NCBI GenBank assembly: GCA_040830705.1
Contig: JBFOME010000026.1
Coordinates: 1 to 64,000, forward strand
Reading direction: 5' to 3'
DNA: 64,000 nucleotides
Origin: Ruegeria_C sp040830705
GTDB taxonomy: Bacteria; Pseudomonadota; Alphaproteobacteria; Rhodobacterales; Rhodobacteraceae
The translations under genes were made by a program, and so were the position numbers. The notes below the pieces were generated by a model, which worked only from the letters and a program-made list of their open reading frames with translations, did no database searches and was not told the origin of the DNA. Shown piece by piece: positions 1-9,056 of the stretch. Numbering within the stretch: position 1 is the first letter of the stretch; every line of letters begins with the position of its first letter.

Positions 1-413
1 ACGTGGCGGATGCCGCAAGCCGCGTGGCCGCCATCCCCGAGGTGCGCGAGGCACTGGTTGACTTTCAACGCGCCTTCGCCCGACGCGCCGGCGGTGCTGT
101 GCTCGACGGACGCGACATCGGCACGGTGATTTGCCCGAACGCAGAGGCCAAGCTGTTCGTGACAGCAACTGCCGAGATTCGCGCCGACCGGCGCTATCTC
201 GAGTTGAAAGAACGCGGCCACGATATCAGCTATGATACGGTGCTGGCGGACGTCCGTGCCCGCGATGAACGCGACGCCACACGCAGCACGGCCCCCATGC
301 GCCCCGCCGAAGATGCAGTGTTGGTGGACACCAGCGCGCTGCGCATCGACGAGGCCGTTGCGCATGCCATCGCGGCGATCGAGGCCAAACGCGCTTCACC
401 GTCCCGGGCTTGA
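1..413 (+). CDS. cmk: Cytidylate kinase, C-terminal part (5' end outside window)
   Basis: CMP/dCMP kinase transfers phosphate from ATP to CMP in the cytoplasm. The visible part carries the family motif GRDIGTVICPNA, then KLFVTATAEIRADRR and the ARDERDATRSTAPMRPA stretch typical of the LID and C-terminal region. The reading frame is open to the left edge, so the GTG at position 3 is internal and the N-terminal P-loop lies outside the window. cmk directly upstream of rpsA is a widely conserved order. The last residues (about SPSRA) and the TGA stop are encoded by a palindromic repeat that starts at 401, so the native C-terminus has probably been replaced. Confidence 0.95.
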   Translation, partial: VADAASRVAAIPEVREALVDFQRAFARRAGGAVLDGRDIGTVICPNAEAKLFVTATAEIRADRRYLELKERGHDISYDTVLADVRARDERDATRSTAPMRPAEDAVLVDTSALRIDEAVAHAIAAIEAKRASPSRA

Positions 414-471
414 CCCGGGACCTCGTCTGGCGCTGGCCATTTAGGGCGAGGTCCCGGGTCAAGCCCGGGAC
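401..471. repeat. REP-like inverted repeat overlapping the end of cmk
   Basis: Two perfectly complementary 25-nt arms (401-425 and 447-471) flank a 21-nt loop. Each arm is itself a small hairpin: GTCCCGGG, a 5-nt spacer, CCCGGGAC. The spacer of the left arm contains the TGA that ends cmk (411-413). This double-palindrome form resembles dispersed intergenic repeats of alphaproteobacteria. No second full copy was seen in this window. Confidence 0.85.
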
Positions 472-508
472 AGCGGGGCAAGAGATTGCTGCCGTGGCAC
501 TGAAAGAC

Positions 509-537
509 TTGCAGTTGTTCAAAACTCCCTCTATAGG
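509..537 (+). promoter_or_regulatory. Putative sigma70-type promoter of rpsA
   Basis: TTGCAG (509-514) and TATAGG (532-537) are separated by 17 nt. Transcription would start near 544, giving a leader of about 160 nt before the rpsA ATG at 704. Predicted from sequence only. Confidence 0.55.
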
Positions 538-580
538 ACGCGCTGTCACCCAAAAGGCGGTTAACGTCGGGAACACGAGC

Positions 581-614
581 AGGGCTGGAGCATCCTCCGG
601 CCCTCATTGTTTTT
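581..614 (+). terminator. Terminator-like hairpin in the rpsA leader
   Basis: A 10-bp stem (581-590 with 595-604, one G-T wobble) closes a CATC loop and is followed by a T-rich tract ending in TTTTT at 614. It lies between the predicted promoter (509-537) and the rpsA start (704). It could be an attenuator, the end of a short leader RNA of about 70 nt, or simply the terminator of cmk transcripts. Confidence 0.55.
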
Positions 615-703
615 CCGAACACTGATCGCTCACGACCAATGTCAAGACCGGCGGAGACAACCGCGCGGCCAGTCAAAACGTGAGAAAGGAAACGATAGAG
701 CAC

Positions 704-2386
704 ATGGCTCCAAGCGCATCTATGGCGGAATTCGAAGCCCTCCTGAACGAAAGCTTCGAAATGGACACGCCCGATGAAGGGTCGGTTGGCAAAGGCAAGG
801 TCATCGCCATTGAAGCGGGCCAGGCCATCATCGATGTCGGCTACAAAATGGAAGGCCGCGTCGAGCTCAAGGAATTCGCAAACCCTGGCGAAGCACCTGA
901 AATCGCCGTTGGCGACGAAGTCGAAGTTTTCTTGCGTCAGGTTGAAAACGCCCGTGGCGAAGCGGTCATCAGCCGCGAAATGGCGCGCCGTGAAGAAGCT
1001 TGGGATCGTCTTGAAAAAGCCTATGCAGACGAACAGCGCGTCGAAGGTGCTATCTTTGGCCGCGTCAAAGGTGGCTTCACCGTTGATCTGGGTGGCGCAG
1101 TTGCGTTCCTGCCCGGCTCGCAGGTTGACGTACGCCCCGTGCGCGACGCTGGCCCGCTGATGGGTCTGAAGCAGCCCTTCCAGATCCTGAAAATGGACCG
1201 CCGCCGTGGCAACATCGTTGTGTCGCGTCGCGCCATCCTGGAAGAATCGCGTGCCGAACAGCGTGCCGAAGTCATCGGCAACCTGACCGAAGGCCAAGCG
1301 GTCGACGGTGTGGTCAAGAACATCACCGAATACGGTGCGTTTGTTGATCTGGGCGGCGTTGACGGCCTGCTGCACGTCACCGACATGGCATGGCGCCGCG
1401 TCAATCACCCGTCGGAAATCCTGTCTATCGGCGAGACCGTCAAGGTTCAGGTCATCAAGATCAACAAGGACACCCACCGTATCAGCCTGGGCATGAAACA
1501 GCTGCAGGAAGATCCGTGGGATCTGGTTGGCGCCAAGTACCCGCTGTCCTCTGTCCACAAGGGCCGCGTCACCAACATCACCGATTACGGTGCATTTGTT
1601 GAGCTGGAGCCGGGCGTCGAAGGTCTGGTTCACGTGTCCGAGATGTCTTGGACCAAGAAGAACGTCCACCCCGGCAAGATCGTTTCGACCAGCCAGGAAG
1701 TCGACGTCATGGTTCTGGAGATCGACGGTGCCAAGCGCCGCGTATCGCTGGGCCTCAAGCAGACCATGCGCAACCCGTGGGAAGTGTTCGCAGAAACCCA
1801 CCCCGAGGGCACCGAGGTCGAAGGTGAAGTCAAGAACATCACCGAATTCGGTCTGTTCATCGGCCTCGAAGGCGACATCGACGGCATGGTTCACCTCTCC
1901 GACCTCAGCTGGGACGAGCGTGGCGAGGATGCGATCCAGAACTACCGCAAGGGCGATGTCGTTCAGGCGGTTGTCTCGGAAGTTGATGTCGAGAAAGAGC
2001 GTATTTCGCTCTCGATCAAGGCGCTGGGTGGCGACAAGTTCGCCGAAGCGGTTGGCGGCGTGAAGCGCGGCTCGATCGTGACCGTGAACGTGACCGCGAT
2101 CGAGGATGGCGGCATCGAGGTGGAATACGAAGGCATGAAGTCCTTCATCCGCCGTTCCGACCTTAGCCGTGACCGCGCCGAACAGCGCCCTGAGCGCTTC
2201 TCGGTCGGTGACAAGGTTGACGTCCGCGTCACCAATGTCGACAGCAAGACCCGCCGTCTGGGTCTGTCGATCAAAGCTCGCGAGATCGCCGAAGAGAAAG
2301 AGGCCGTGCAGCAGTATGGCTCCTCCGACTCGGGCGCATCGTTGGGCGATATCCTGGGTGCCGCGCTGAAATCCGGCGACGACTGA
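704..2386 (+). CDS. rpsA: 30S ribosomal protein S1
   Basis: Binds mRNA on the 30S subunit and helps initiation on structured or weak-SD messages. The 560-residue product shows the serial S1 (OB-fold) domains of the family; repeated signatures such as VKNITEYGAFVDLGG, VTNITDYGAFVELEPG and VKNITEFGLFIGLEG are spaced by about 87 residues. The open frame extends upstream to a GTG at 680, but ATG 704 is chosen because homologues begin M-x4-SM-x-EFEALL and an AGGA lies upstream at 687-690. A strong terminator follows at 2410. Single cistron behind its own leader. Confidence 0.97.
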   Translation: MAPSASMAEFEALLNESFEMDTPDEGSVGKGKVIAIEAGQAIIDVGYKMEGRVELKEFANPGEAPEIAVGDEVEVFLRQVENARGEAVISREMARREEAWDRLEKAYADEQRVEGAIFGRVKGGFTVDLGGAVAFLPGSQVDVRPVRDAGPLMGLKQPFQILKMDRRRGNIVVSRRAILEESRAEQRAEVIGNLTEGQAVDGVVKNITEYGAFVDLGGVDGLLHVTDMAWRRVNHPSEILSIGETVKVQVIKINKDTHRISLGMKQLQEDPWDLVGAKYPLSSVHKGRVTNITDYGAFVELEPGVEGLVHVSEMSWTKKNVHPGKIVSTSQEVDVMVLEIDGAKRRVSLGLKQTMRNPWEVFAETHPEGTEVEGEVKNITEFGLFIGLEGDIDGMVHLSDLSWDERGEDAIQNYRKGDVVQAVVSEVDVEKERISLSIKALGGDKFAEAVGGVKRGSIVTVNVTAIEDGGIEVEYEGMKSFIRRSDLSRDRAEQRPERFSVGDKVDVRVTNVDSKTRRLGLSIKAREIAEEKEAVQQYGSSDSGASLGDILGAALKSGDD

Positions 2387-2409
2387 TCATCAGGTATCGA
2401 TGACCTTTA

Positions 2410-2440
2410 GGCCCTGCGGTGAAATCCGCGGGGCCTTTTT
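2410..2440 (+). terminator. Rho-independent terminator of rpsA
   Basis: Stem 2410-2419 pairs with 2426-2435 (10 bp, one wobble), loop TGAAAT, followed by TTTTT. It starts 23 nt after the rpsA stop. Confidence 0.9.
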
Positions 2441-2492
2441 CGTTTCCGCGCTGCTCATGCTAGGGTAGGGCCTCTCAAGTTTGAGGTGAGAC

Positions 2493-3107
2493 ATGTCCTT
2501 TGATCTGGCAATGGCTCTGGTGGCGGCAACGCTTGTCCTTGTGGCGATACCGGGACCGAACGTGGCCCTGATCATCGCCAACACCATCGCCCATGGCTTT
2601 CGCTTTGGTGCGGTAACTGTGTTGGGCACCACATTGGGCATCTTGCTACAGCTATGCCTCGTGGTGATCGGCCTCAGCGCGCTGTTGCAACTGGCGGCAG
2701 AGGCCCTGTTCTGGATCAAATGGGTGGGGGTGGCCTATCTATTATTCCTGGGCATTCAGGCCCTGCGGCAGGGGTTCGATCCCATGCCCGATGCACAACC
2801 CACCGACCGGCCAGTCAGCGCCGTGTTCTGGCAGGGCCTCTTGCTGGCGGTCATCAACCCCAAGACGCTTTTGTTCAATGCCGCCTTCCTGCCGCAGTTT
2901 GTCAGCCCGCAGTCAGGCGGCTCTGGTCTGGTGCTGGCGGCGGGTATCTATCTGAGCGTGATCTTCCTCGGCGATCTGGGCTGGGTCGTGATGGCGCGAT
3001 CCGCACGCCGATCGGTGTTGCGGCTGGGGCGTTGGCGGCACCAATTGACCGGAGGTCTTTTTCTGGCTGCCGGCCTTGGTCTGGCCGCTGCACGCTCGGA
3101 TCCCTGA
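2493..3107 (+). CDS. LysE/RhtB family exporter
   Basis: An inner-membrane protein of 204 residues, typical for the LysE/RhtB amino-acid efflux family. It shows the family N-terminus with IPGPNVALIIANTI after the first hydrophobic segment, and about six hydrophobic segments in all. The start ATG has GAGGTGAG about 6 nt upstream. It stands alone between the rpsA terminator and ihfB. The exported compound cannot be read from sequence; amino acids or homoserine lactones are the usual substrates of the family. Confidence 0.85.
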   Translation: MSFDLAMALVAATLVLVAIPGPNVALIIANTIAHGFRFGAVTVLGTTLGILLQLCLVVIGLSALLQLAAEALFWIKWVGVAYLLFLGIQALRQGFDPMPDAQPTDRPVSAVFWQGLLLAVINPKTLLFNAAFLPQFVSPQSGGSGLVLAAGIYLSVIFLGDLGWVVMARSARRSVLRLGRWRHQLTGGLFLAAGLGLAAARSDP

Positions 3108-3271
3108 CCCGGGGCAAGGCCTCCGGCTTTGGCTTGCGAATCAAAGGCTTCGGCCCAACCCCCTTTCGCGTGTGTTTCTGCGACGCAGCGTGAGGGAATG
3201 TTGGTCAAATGCACGGGTCAAGCCGATATCTTTCGCCCCAGCGCCTGAAATATCCGATTTTGTGCGTGAGT

Positions 3272-3300
3272 TTGCGTTCCACACAAGCGTGATTTTTCAT
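3272..3300 (+). promoter_or_regulatory. Possible promoter of ihfB
   Basis: TTGCGT (3272-3277), 17 nt, then TTTCAT (3295-3300). The match to consensus is moderate. Transcription would begin about 50 nt before the ihfB start. Confidence 0.35.
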
Positions 3301-3355
3301 ATACTTGCCGGTACGTTCACAAAAACCGTCACGCGCCTTGGGAGGGGTAGAGCCT

Positions 3356-3640
3356 ATGATCCGTTCGGAACTGATCCAGAAAATTGCTGACGAGAACCCG
3401 CATCTCTACCAACGTGACGTGGAGCGGATCGTGAACACGGTTTTCGATGAGGTCACGGACGCCATGGCGCGTGGCGATCGGGTGGAGCTGCGCGGGTTCG
3501 GCGCGTTTTCGGTCAAGAAGCGGGACGCGCGGATTGGTCGCAATCCCAGAACCGGCGAAACAGTGCATGTGGAACAAAAGCACGTGCCCTTCTTCAAAAC
3601 CGGCAAGTTGCTCAGGGATCGATTGAACGGAAAAGCCTAA
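3356..3640 (+). CDS. ihfB: Integration host factor subunit beta
   Basis: DNA-bending nucleoid protein that acts as a heterodimer with IhfA. The product is 94 residues, exactly the usual length. It begins MIRSELIQKIA and contains GRNPRTGETVHVEQKHVPFF, the beta-arm with the intercalating proline used to kink DNA. The frame runs upstream to 3305, but ATG 3356 fits the family N-terminus and has GGAGGGG 8-14 nt upstream. lapA follows after 1 nt, so the two are one transcript. Confidence 0.96.
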   Translation: MIRSELIQKIADENPHLYQRDVERIVNTVFDEVTDAMARGDRVELRGFGAFSVKKRDARIGRNPRTGETVHVEQKHVPFFKTGKLLRDRLNGKA

Positions 3641-3641
3641 C

Positions 3642-3995
3642 ATGATGCGCTATATTCGCTACGCCTTTCTGGCCGCACTGATCATCGTTCTGGTGTCGGT
3701 ATCACTGGCCAATCTCCAGATGGTGACGCTCAAGCTGATGCCGGATGCTCTGGCCGAGCTTCTTGGCTTCAACTATTCGCTGCCGCTGCCGGTTTTCATC
3801 GTTGTTCTTGGCGGGATCGCGGCAGGGCTGATCATCGGCTACATTCTGGAATGGCTGCGCGAACACAAGCATCGCCGCGAAGCGGGTGAGAAATACCGCG
3901 AAGTGCGCAAGCTTGAGCGCGAGGTGAACAAGCTCAAGAAGCAGAAGAACGAAGGCAAGGACGAGGTGCTGGCCTTGCTCGAAGAGAGTAACTGA
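3642..3995 (+). CDS. lapA: LapA-domain inner-membrane protein (DUF1049)
   Basis: Small membrane protein of 117 residues. Two hydrophobic segments (about 5-27 and 46-70) are followed by a charged C-terminal helix rich in Lys, Arg and Glu with coiled-coil character (about 75-117). This matches the LapA/DUF1049 family, whose E. coli member works with LapB (YciM) in LPS homeostasis. It sits 1 nt after ihfB and 6 nt before trpF. No lapB is present here, so the LPS role is inferred from the family. Confidence 0.8.
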   Translation: MMRYIRYAFLAALIIVLVSVSLANLQMVTLKLMPDALAELLGFNYSLPLPVFIVVLGGIAAGLIIGYILEWLREHKHRREAGEKYREVRKLEREVNKLKKQKNEGKDEVLALLEESN

Positions 3996-4001
3996 CCAGC
4001 C

Positions 4002-4649
4002 ATGCCCGCGGAAATCGGCGTCAAGATTTGCGGCCTGAAACAGGCCGAGCATGTGCGCGCGGCGGTAGAGGCTGGTGCGCGATACATCGGGTTCAACTTC
4101 TTTCCCAGATCACCCCGTTATGTTGAGCCGGATCAGGCAGCTATCCTGGCCGGGATGGTTCCGGTGGGGGTCGCCAAAGTGGCGGTCACCGTTAAGTCTG
4201 ACGATGAAGAGCTTGATCGGATCACCTCTGCCGTGCCGCTCGATATGCTCCAACTCCATGGCGGCGAAAGCCTGGAACGCGTGGCCGAGGTGAAGGCGCG
4301 ATATGGCCTGCCGGTGATCAAGGTCATCGGCGTGGCTGATGAAGGCGATCTGGAACAGATCGACCTGTTTGGCGATGTGGCAGATCAGTTTCTGATCGAG
4401 GCGAAACCACCCAAAGACGCTCCGATGCCTGGCGGTCTTGGTCTGCGCTTTGACTGGCGGTTGCTGGCGGGGCGCAAGTACTGGCGCAAGCCGTGGATGC
4501 TGGCTGGCGGTCTCACGCCCGAGAATGTGGGCGAGGCCATCCGTATGACCGGGGCGAAACAGGTGGATGTGTCGTCTGGGATCGAGGTCGCGCCGGGCCA
4601 GAAGGATTCCGATCTCATCCGGGCCTTCATTCAGGCCGCGACAAACTGA
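4002..4649 (+). CDS. trpF: Phosphoribosylanthranilate isomerase
   Basis: Third step of tryptophan synthesis: Amadori rearrangement of PRA to CdRP, a (beta/alpha)8 barrel. The catalytic base is visible as Cys10 in VKICGLK, and GGLGLRFDW and LAGGLTPENV form the phosphate site. The general acid is normally Asp (LxDxK motif), but this protein has Glu133 in FLIEAKPP. The length of 215 residues is normal. It starts 6 nt after lapA and lies upstream of trpB, with one small gene between them. Confidence 0.95.
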   Translation: MPAEIGVKICGLKQAEHVRAAVEAGARYIGFNFFPRSPRYVEPDQAAILAGMVPVGVAKVAVTVKSDDEELDRITSAVPLDMLQLHGGESLERVAEVKARYGLPVIKVIGVADEGDLEQIDLFGDVADQFLIEAKPPKDAPMPGGLGLRFDWRLLAGRKYWRKPWMLAGGLTPENVGEAIRMTGAKQVDVSSGIEVAPGQKDSDLIRAFIQAATN

Positions 4650-4696
4650 TCCTTCTGCCGCTGCGGGCTGTATCACTCCTTAACAGGGGGTGAAGC

Positions 4697-5038
4697 ATGT
4701 TCTTGGCGGCCATCGGTGGGTTGGAACTGAAAAGCTGGATCATGGCGCCCGAGTTCTTCTGGCGTGCGGGTCGGGTATTACGGCAGGCCAGACGGGACCC
4801 CGGATGTCACCACGCCTCAGTCTTTCAGCGCGAGGGGGTGTTGCTTTCATTGTCGGTTTGGGAAAACGCGCAGGCGATGAGACGTTATGCAACAAGCGGC
4901 CCTCATCGGGCGGTTGTCACCGCCGCCCCGAGATTGGCCATCACCCATCATTTTCATCATTTCCCCTGCGAAGACGTGCCGACCCAGGAAAACGCCTATG
5001 CCAGATGGCAGCTTGCAAGGTTCGCAACATACGCCTGA
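4697..5038 (+). CDS. Small protein, possibly dimeric alpha/beta-barrel (monooxygenase-like) fold
   Basis: A 113-residue protein between trpF and trpB, read in the same direction, with GGGGGTGA just upstream of the ATG. The pattern of a hydrophobic beta strand at the start, FFWRAGRVLRQARRDPG, then LSVWENAQAMRRY and a late WQLARF recalls small ABM or spheroidene-monooxygenase-like proteins. The assignment is by overall pattern only. It has no signal peptide. Co-transcription with trpF is likely (47 nt gap), but a role in tryptophan synthesis is not implied. Confidence 0.55.
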   Translation: MFLAAIGGLELKSWIMAPEFFWRAGRVLRQARRDPGCHHASVFQREGVLLSLSVWENAQAMRRYATSGPHRAVVTAAPRLAITHHFHHFPCEDVPTQENAYARWQLARFATYA

Positions 5039-5109
5039 GCGCGCGTTTTTCTGATGGCAAATCCCACGATTGCCCCATATGAACATCCCACACGAAGTCG
5101 GAGGGACCC

Positions 5110-6357
<1,248 letters not shown>

Positions 6358-6368
6358 TCAATGCCACC

Positions 6369-6394
6369 GGGCTGTGGTGTTCTGGCCGCAGCCC
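6369..6394. other. Hairpin between convergent genes
   Basis: A 9-bp stem (6369-6377 with 6386-6394, one wobble) closes an 8-nt loop between the ends of trpB and the DUF2237 gene. No T-tract follows on either strand, so it is not a canonical intrinsic terminator. Confidence 0.4.
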
Positions 6395-6404
6395 AGCGAG
6401 ATGA

Positions 6405-6782
6405 TCAACTCTTCTGCGCCTCATAACGTTTCAGGATGTCCAATGGTACAATGGCCAGCGCCCGTCGATGGGTGGCGGCCAAGTTGACTTCGGGCGCGCA
6501 CCCCTCGTCATGGGCCTGCAGAAACCGCGCGGCGCACAGACACCAATTGTCGCCGGGGACCAGGCCGGTGAAGCCGAATTCTGGGCGCGGGGTGCTCAGG
6601 TCGTTGCCGACGTATTTGGAATAGGCCAGAAACTCGGCCGTCATAACCGCGCAAACCGTATGGCTGCCCCGGTCTTGGGCGCAGGTGTTGCAATGCCCGT
6701 CCCGAAAGAAGCCGGTCAAAGGATCGGTTGAACAAGGCTCAAGCGCTCCGCCAAGAGCATTCACGCTGTCATCGGGCTCCAT
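6405..6782 (-). CDS. DUF2237 family protein
   Basis: A 125-residue soluble protein rich in Cys and Trp. It contains LTGFFRDGHCNTC, GSHTVCAVMT, FLAYSKYVGNDLSTP and GDNWCLCAARFLQA, the hallmarks of the DUF2237 family. The biochemical role is unknown; conserved cysteines suggest metal binding or redox chemistry. The start is 9 nt after the stop of the serine hydrolase gene, so they probably share a transcript. Confidence 0.85.
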   Translation of the reverse strand: MEPDDSVNALGGALEPCSTDPLTGFFRDGHCNTCAQDRGSHTVCAVMTAEFLAYSKYVGNDLSTPRPEFGFTGLVPGDNWCLCAARFLQAHDEGCAPEVNLAATHRRALAIVPLDILKRYEAQKS

Positions 6783-6791
6783 GTGTCTATC

Positions 6792-7955
6792 TTACAGGTT
6801 TTCAGCGATCTGTCTGAACATTTCCAGATTGCTTCGATGCGCGCCTTTGTCACGAAACCCGCGATCGGCAGCGGTCATAACAATCAACACGCCGCGCGGC
6901 TTGTCGAAGTAGAGGTACTGCCCATAAATGCCGCGGCCAAAGAACTCGCCTTCTCGCGCATCAACGGGCAGCCACCACTGGTACCCATAGCCGCGCTGCC
7001 CCGCTTCGGTGGGTGCGCTCGCGGTGGTCGATTCCGCGATCCAATCCGCCGGAACGATCTGCTGTCCACCATAGATCCCGTCTTGCAGGATCATTTGCCC
7101 AAAACGGGCGAAATCTCGCGTGGTGAAGTTGAGGCCGCCCAGAACAAATGCCACGCCAACCCCATCGGTTAGGTAGTAGCCGTCTTGTTCCAGCCCCAGT
7201 GGTTCGATGATCTTCTCGGTCAGCAAGTCCGGAATGCCGCGGCCGGTTGCACCACGGATAACCATGCCGACGACATGCGTATCGATGGATACATATTGCC
7301 AGGTCTCGCCAGGCTCGGCGAATGTTTCGGTGATTGAAGCGGCGAAATCATCCATTTTGCCACCCAGCGCCAGAACCCGGCCCATTCGGTTGATATCGGA
7401 GTCGTAGTCGAAATAATCCTCGTCGAAGGTTACGCCACTTGCCATTTGCAGCACGTTGCGGATCGTCGCGTCCTCATAGCCGCTGCCCTTGAGTTGAGGC
7501 GCGTATTTGATCACCGGATCATCGAGAGAACTGATCGCGCCTTCTTCGAGAAGCACGCCAAACAGCGCAGAGAGATAGCTTTTTGCCACCGACCAGGAAA
7601 TTCGTCGATCATCCGGACCAGTGCCGAGAAAATACTGCTCATAACGGATTTTGCCGTCTTTCAGCACCAGCAGGGATGTCGCCGATCGCGCCTCCAGCCA
7701 TTGATCGGCCCCCTGTGGCAGGTCGAATTCCGCGCCATAGGCAAGCTCGCTGGTTGGGCCGTTTCCACGCGGCAGAGACGTGGACAGAAATGCCGCCTCC
7801 ATGTTTGAGAAATTCGCGACGATCTTGTCTTCGTCAAAAACCGAATTGGCGGCCAGCAAGCGACCGATCTCTTCGCGTTTCCAGAACCCGACAACCAGAG
7901 CGGCCAGCACAAGGGCCAACACGATCCTCAACAGCCACTTCAAGATCATCCGCAT
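6792..7955 (-). CDS. Membrane-anchored serine hydrolase, beta-lactamase/class C PBP family
   Basis: A 387-residue protein with an N-terminal hydrophobic anchor (about 4-24) followed by a periplasmic beta-lactamase-like domain. The nucleophile motif SxxK is Ser122-Val-Ala-Lys125, and the Tyr motif is in GETWQYVSIDT. The frame extends upstream to 7997, but ATG 7955 is preferred: AGGAGAAC sits directly upstream and the hydrophobic segment then starts at residue 4. The family includes esterases, D-aminopeptidases and 6-aminohexanoate-dimer hydrolases; the substrate is unknown and antibiotic resistance should not be assumed. Confidence 0.8.
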   Translation of the reverse strand: MRMILKWLLRIVLALVLAALVVGFWKREEIGRLLAANSVFDEDKIVANFSNMEAAFLSTSLPRGNGPTSELAYGAEFDLPQGADQWLEARSATSLLVLKDGKIRYEQYFLGTGPDDRRISWSVAKSYLSALFGVLLEEGAISSLDDPVIKYAPQLKGSGYEDATIRNVLQMASGVTFDEDYFDYDSDINRMGRVLALGGKMDDFAASITETFAEPGETWQYVSIDTHVVGMVIRGATGRGIPDLLTEKIIEPLGLEQDGYYLTDGVGVAFVLGGLNFTTRDFARFGQMILQDGIYGGQQIVPADWIAESTTASAPTEAGQRGYGYQWWLPVDAREGEFFGRGIYGQYLYFDKPRGVLIVMTAADRGFRDKGAHRSNLEMFRQIAENL

Positions 7956-8026
7956 TCCGTTCTCCTCACAGGCGGGAGAGTTGCAACTGGCAGTCACGGG
8001 GACAATGGCGACGTCGGGGCATTTGC

Positions 8027-8713
8027 TCAGCGAAAACGGTCCAGGAGCTTTTGCATTTGGCTGCGGGTATCTTCGGACGCCTCTTCGGCGGGTATGGGGG
8101 CGGCCTCGGGCTCTTTTTTTGCGGGCTTAGTGTTGGAGGAGCGGGGAGGGGCGGTGCGCAGGGCAACGGCGTTCATGAACCTGCCGCCATCGCCCGCCGC
8201 CAATTGCGCAGCCCCGTCCGAGACGCCGCGCAGAACGTCATCCAGCCAGCTCTCATCTGCTTTTGCAAAGTCATGCAGGACATAGCCCGAGACCAGTTCC
8301 TTGCGGCCAGGATGCCCGATGCCCAGCCGCACCCGGTCATAGGCCGCGCCGATATGGTCGTGGATCGAGCGCAAGCCGTTGTGACCGGCATGCCCGCCGC
8401 CTGCCTTCACACGCACTTTGCCTGGGGCCAGATCAAGCTCGTCGTGAAACACCGTCACATCGGTTGACTTGAGCTTGTAGAACCGCATCGCTTCACCCAC
8501 CGACTGGCCCGAGCGGTTCATGAAGGTTTCGGGTTTGAGCAGCAGGATTTTTTCGCCACCCAGCCGCCCTTCGGCAATCTGGCCCTGGAACTTTGATTTC
8601 CAGGGGCCAAACCCGTGATCCGCCGCGATCTGGTCCAGTGCCATGAATCCGATATTGTGCCGGTGGCGGGCGTATTTCCCGCCGGGATTTCCCAGTCCGA
8701 CAAAGAGTTTCAT
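8027..8713 (-). CDS. pth: Peptidyl-tRNA hydrolase
   Basis: Releases tRNA from peptidyl-tRNA that dropped off ribosomes. Catalytic residues are visible: Asn9 in GLGNPG, His19 in RHRHNIGF, Asn66 in FMNRSG and Asp91 in HDELDL. ATG 8713 is chosen over the upstream ATG at 8737 because the family starts MKLFVGLGNPG. The 228-residue product has a C-terminal extension of about 40 residues rich in Pro, Ala and Glu beyond the usual ~190. In related genomes pth commonly follows rplY; here a divergent RTX gene separates them. Confidence 0.96.
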   Translation of the reverse strand: MKLFVGLGNPGGKYARHRHNIGFMALDQIAADHGFGPWKSKFQGQIAEGRLGGEKILLLKPETFMNRSGQSVGEAMRFYKLKSTDVTVFHDELDLAPGKVRVKAGGGHAGHNGLRSIHDHIGAAYDRVRLGIGHPGRKELVSGYVLHDFAKADESWLDDVLRGVSDGAAQLAAGDGGRFMNAVALRTAPPRSSNTKPAKKEPEAAPIPAEEASEDTRSQMQKLLDRFR

Positions 8714-9056
8714 GGCATCGCTCCGCATTTGCGTCACCGCGTAGATGCACCCAAAAGCCGCGGATTTCCAGAACTTGTCGAAAAGAAATAGGCTGTTTAT
8801 GCACAGAGCCGGGACAATGCCCGCGATAGTCGTTCGCGGAACGTGGCTATTCGCGAAAGCAGCTCTGAGACCCGGAAACTCAACCCATTAAGACGCGTTC
8901 CGGAACGCGACTGACACCGCGCGGCCCCGGCCTCAGGGTCGTCTTGGTTGAGAGTTAACTTGAAGCAGCACGCTATGCGTGATGGGCTAGCTCGCAGCAC
9001 GACCAAAAATAATGAAAGCTGAATATATCAATATACTCATGTGAAAGGTCATCGTT
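8714..9056. other. Divergent intergenic region pth / RTX gene (no gene seen)
   Basis: 343 nt without a supportable gene. It contains a perfect 16-bp palindrome CGCGTTCCGGAACGCG (8894-8909) and a related hairpin CGTTC-GCG-GAACG (8831-8843). The last ~50 nt before the RTX start are clearly AT-rich, probably the RTX promoter region. The pth promoter should also lie here. Confidence 0.5.

Noticed and set aside
230..1894. 554-codon minus-strand frame opposite rpsA
   Set aside because: Antisense shadow of rpsA and cmk; repeated 'DLN/HVG' text mirrors the S1 repeats.
6369..6394. Intrinsic terminator after trpB
   Set aside because: Good stem but no T-tract on either strand; listed only as a hairpin.
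6792..7955. True beta-lactamase (antibiotic resistance gene)
   Set aside because: SxxK and fold are shared by many esterases and peptidases; the membrane anchor and overall pattern do not indicate a resistance enzyme.
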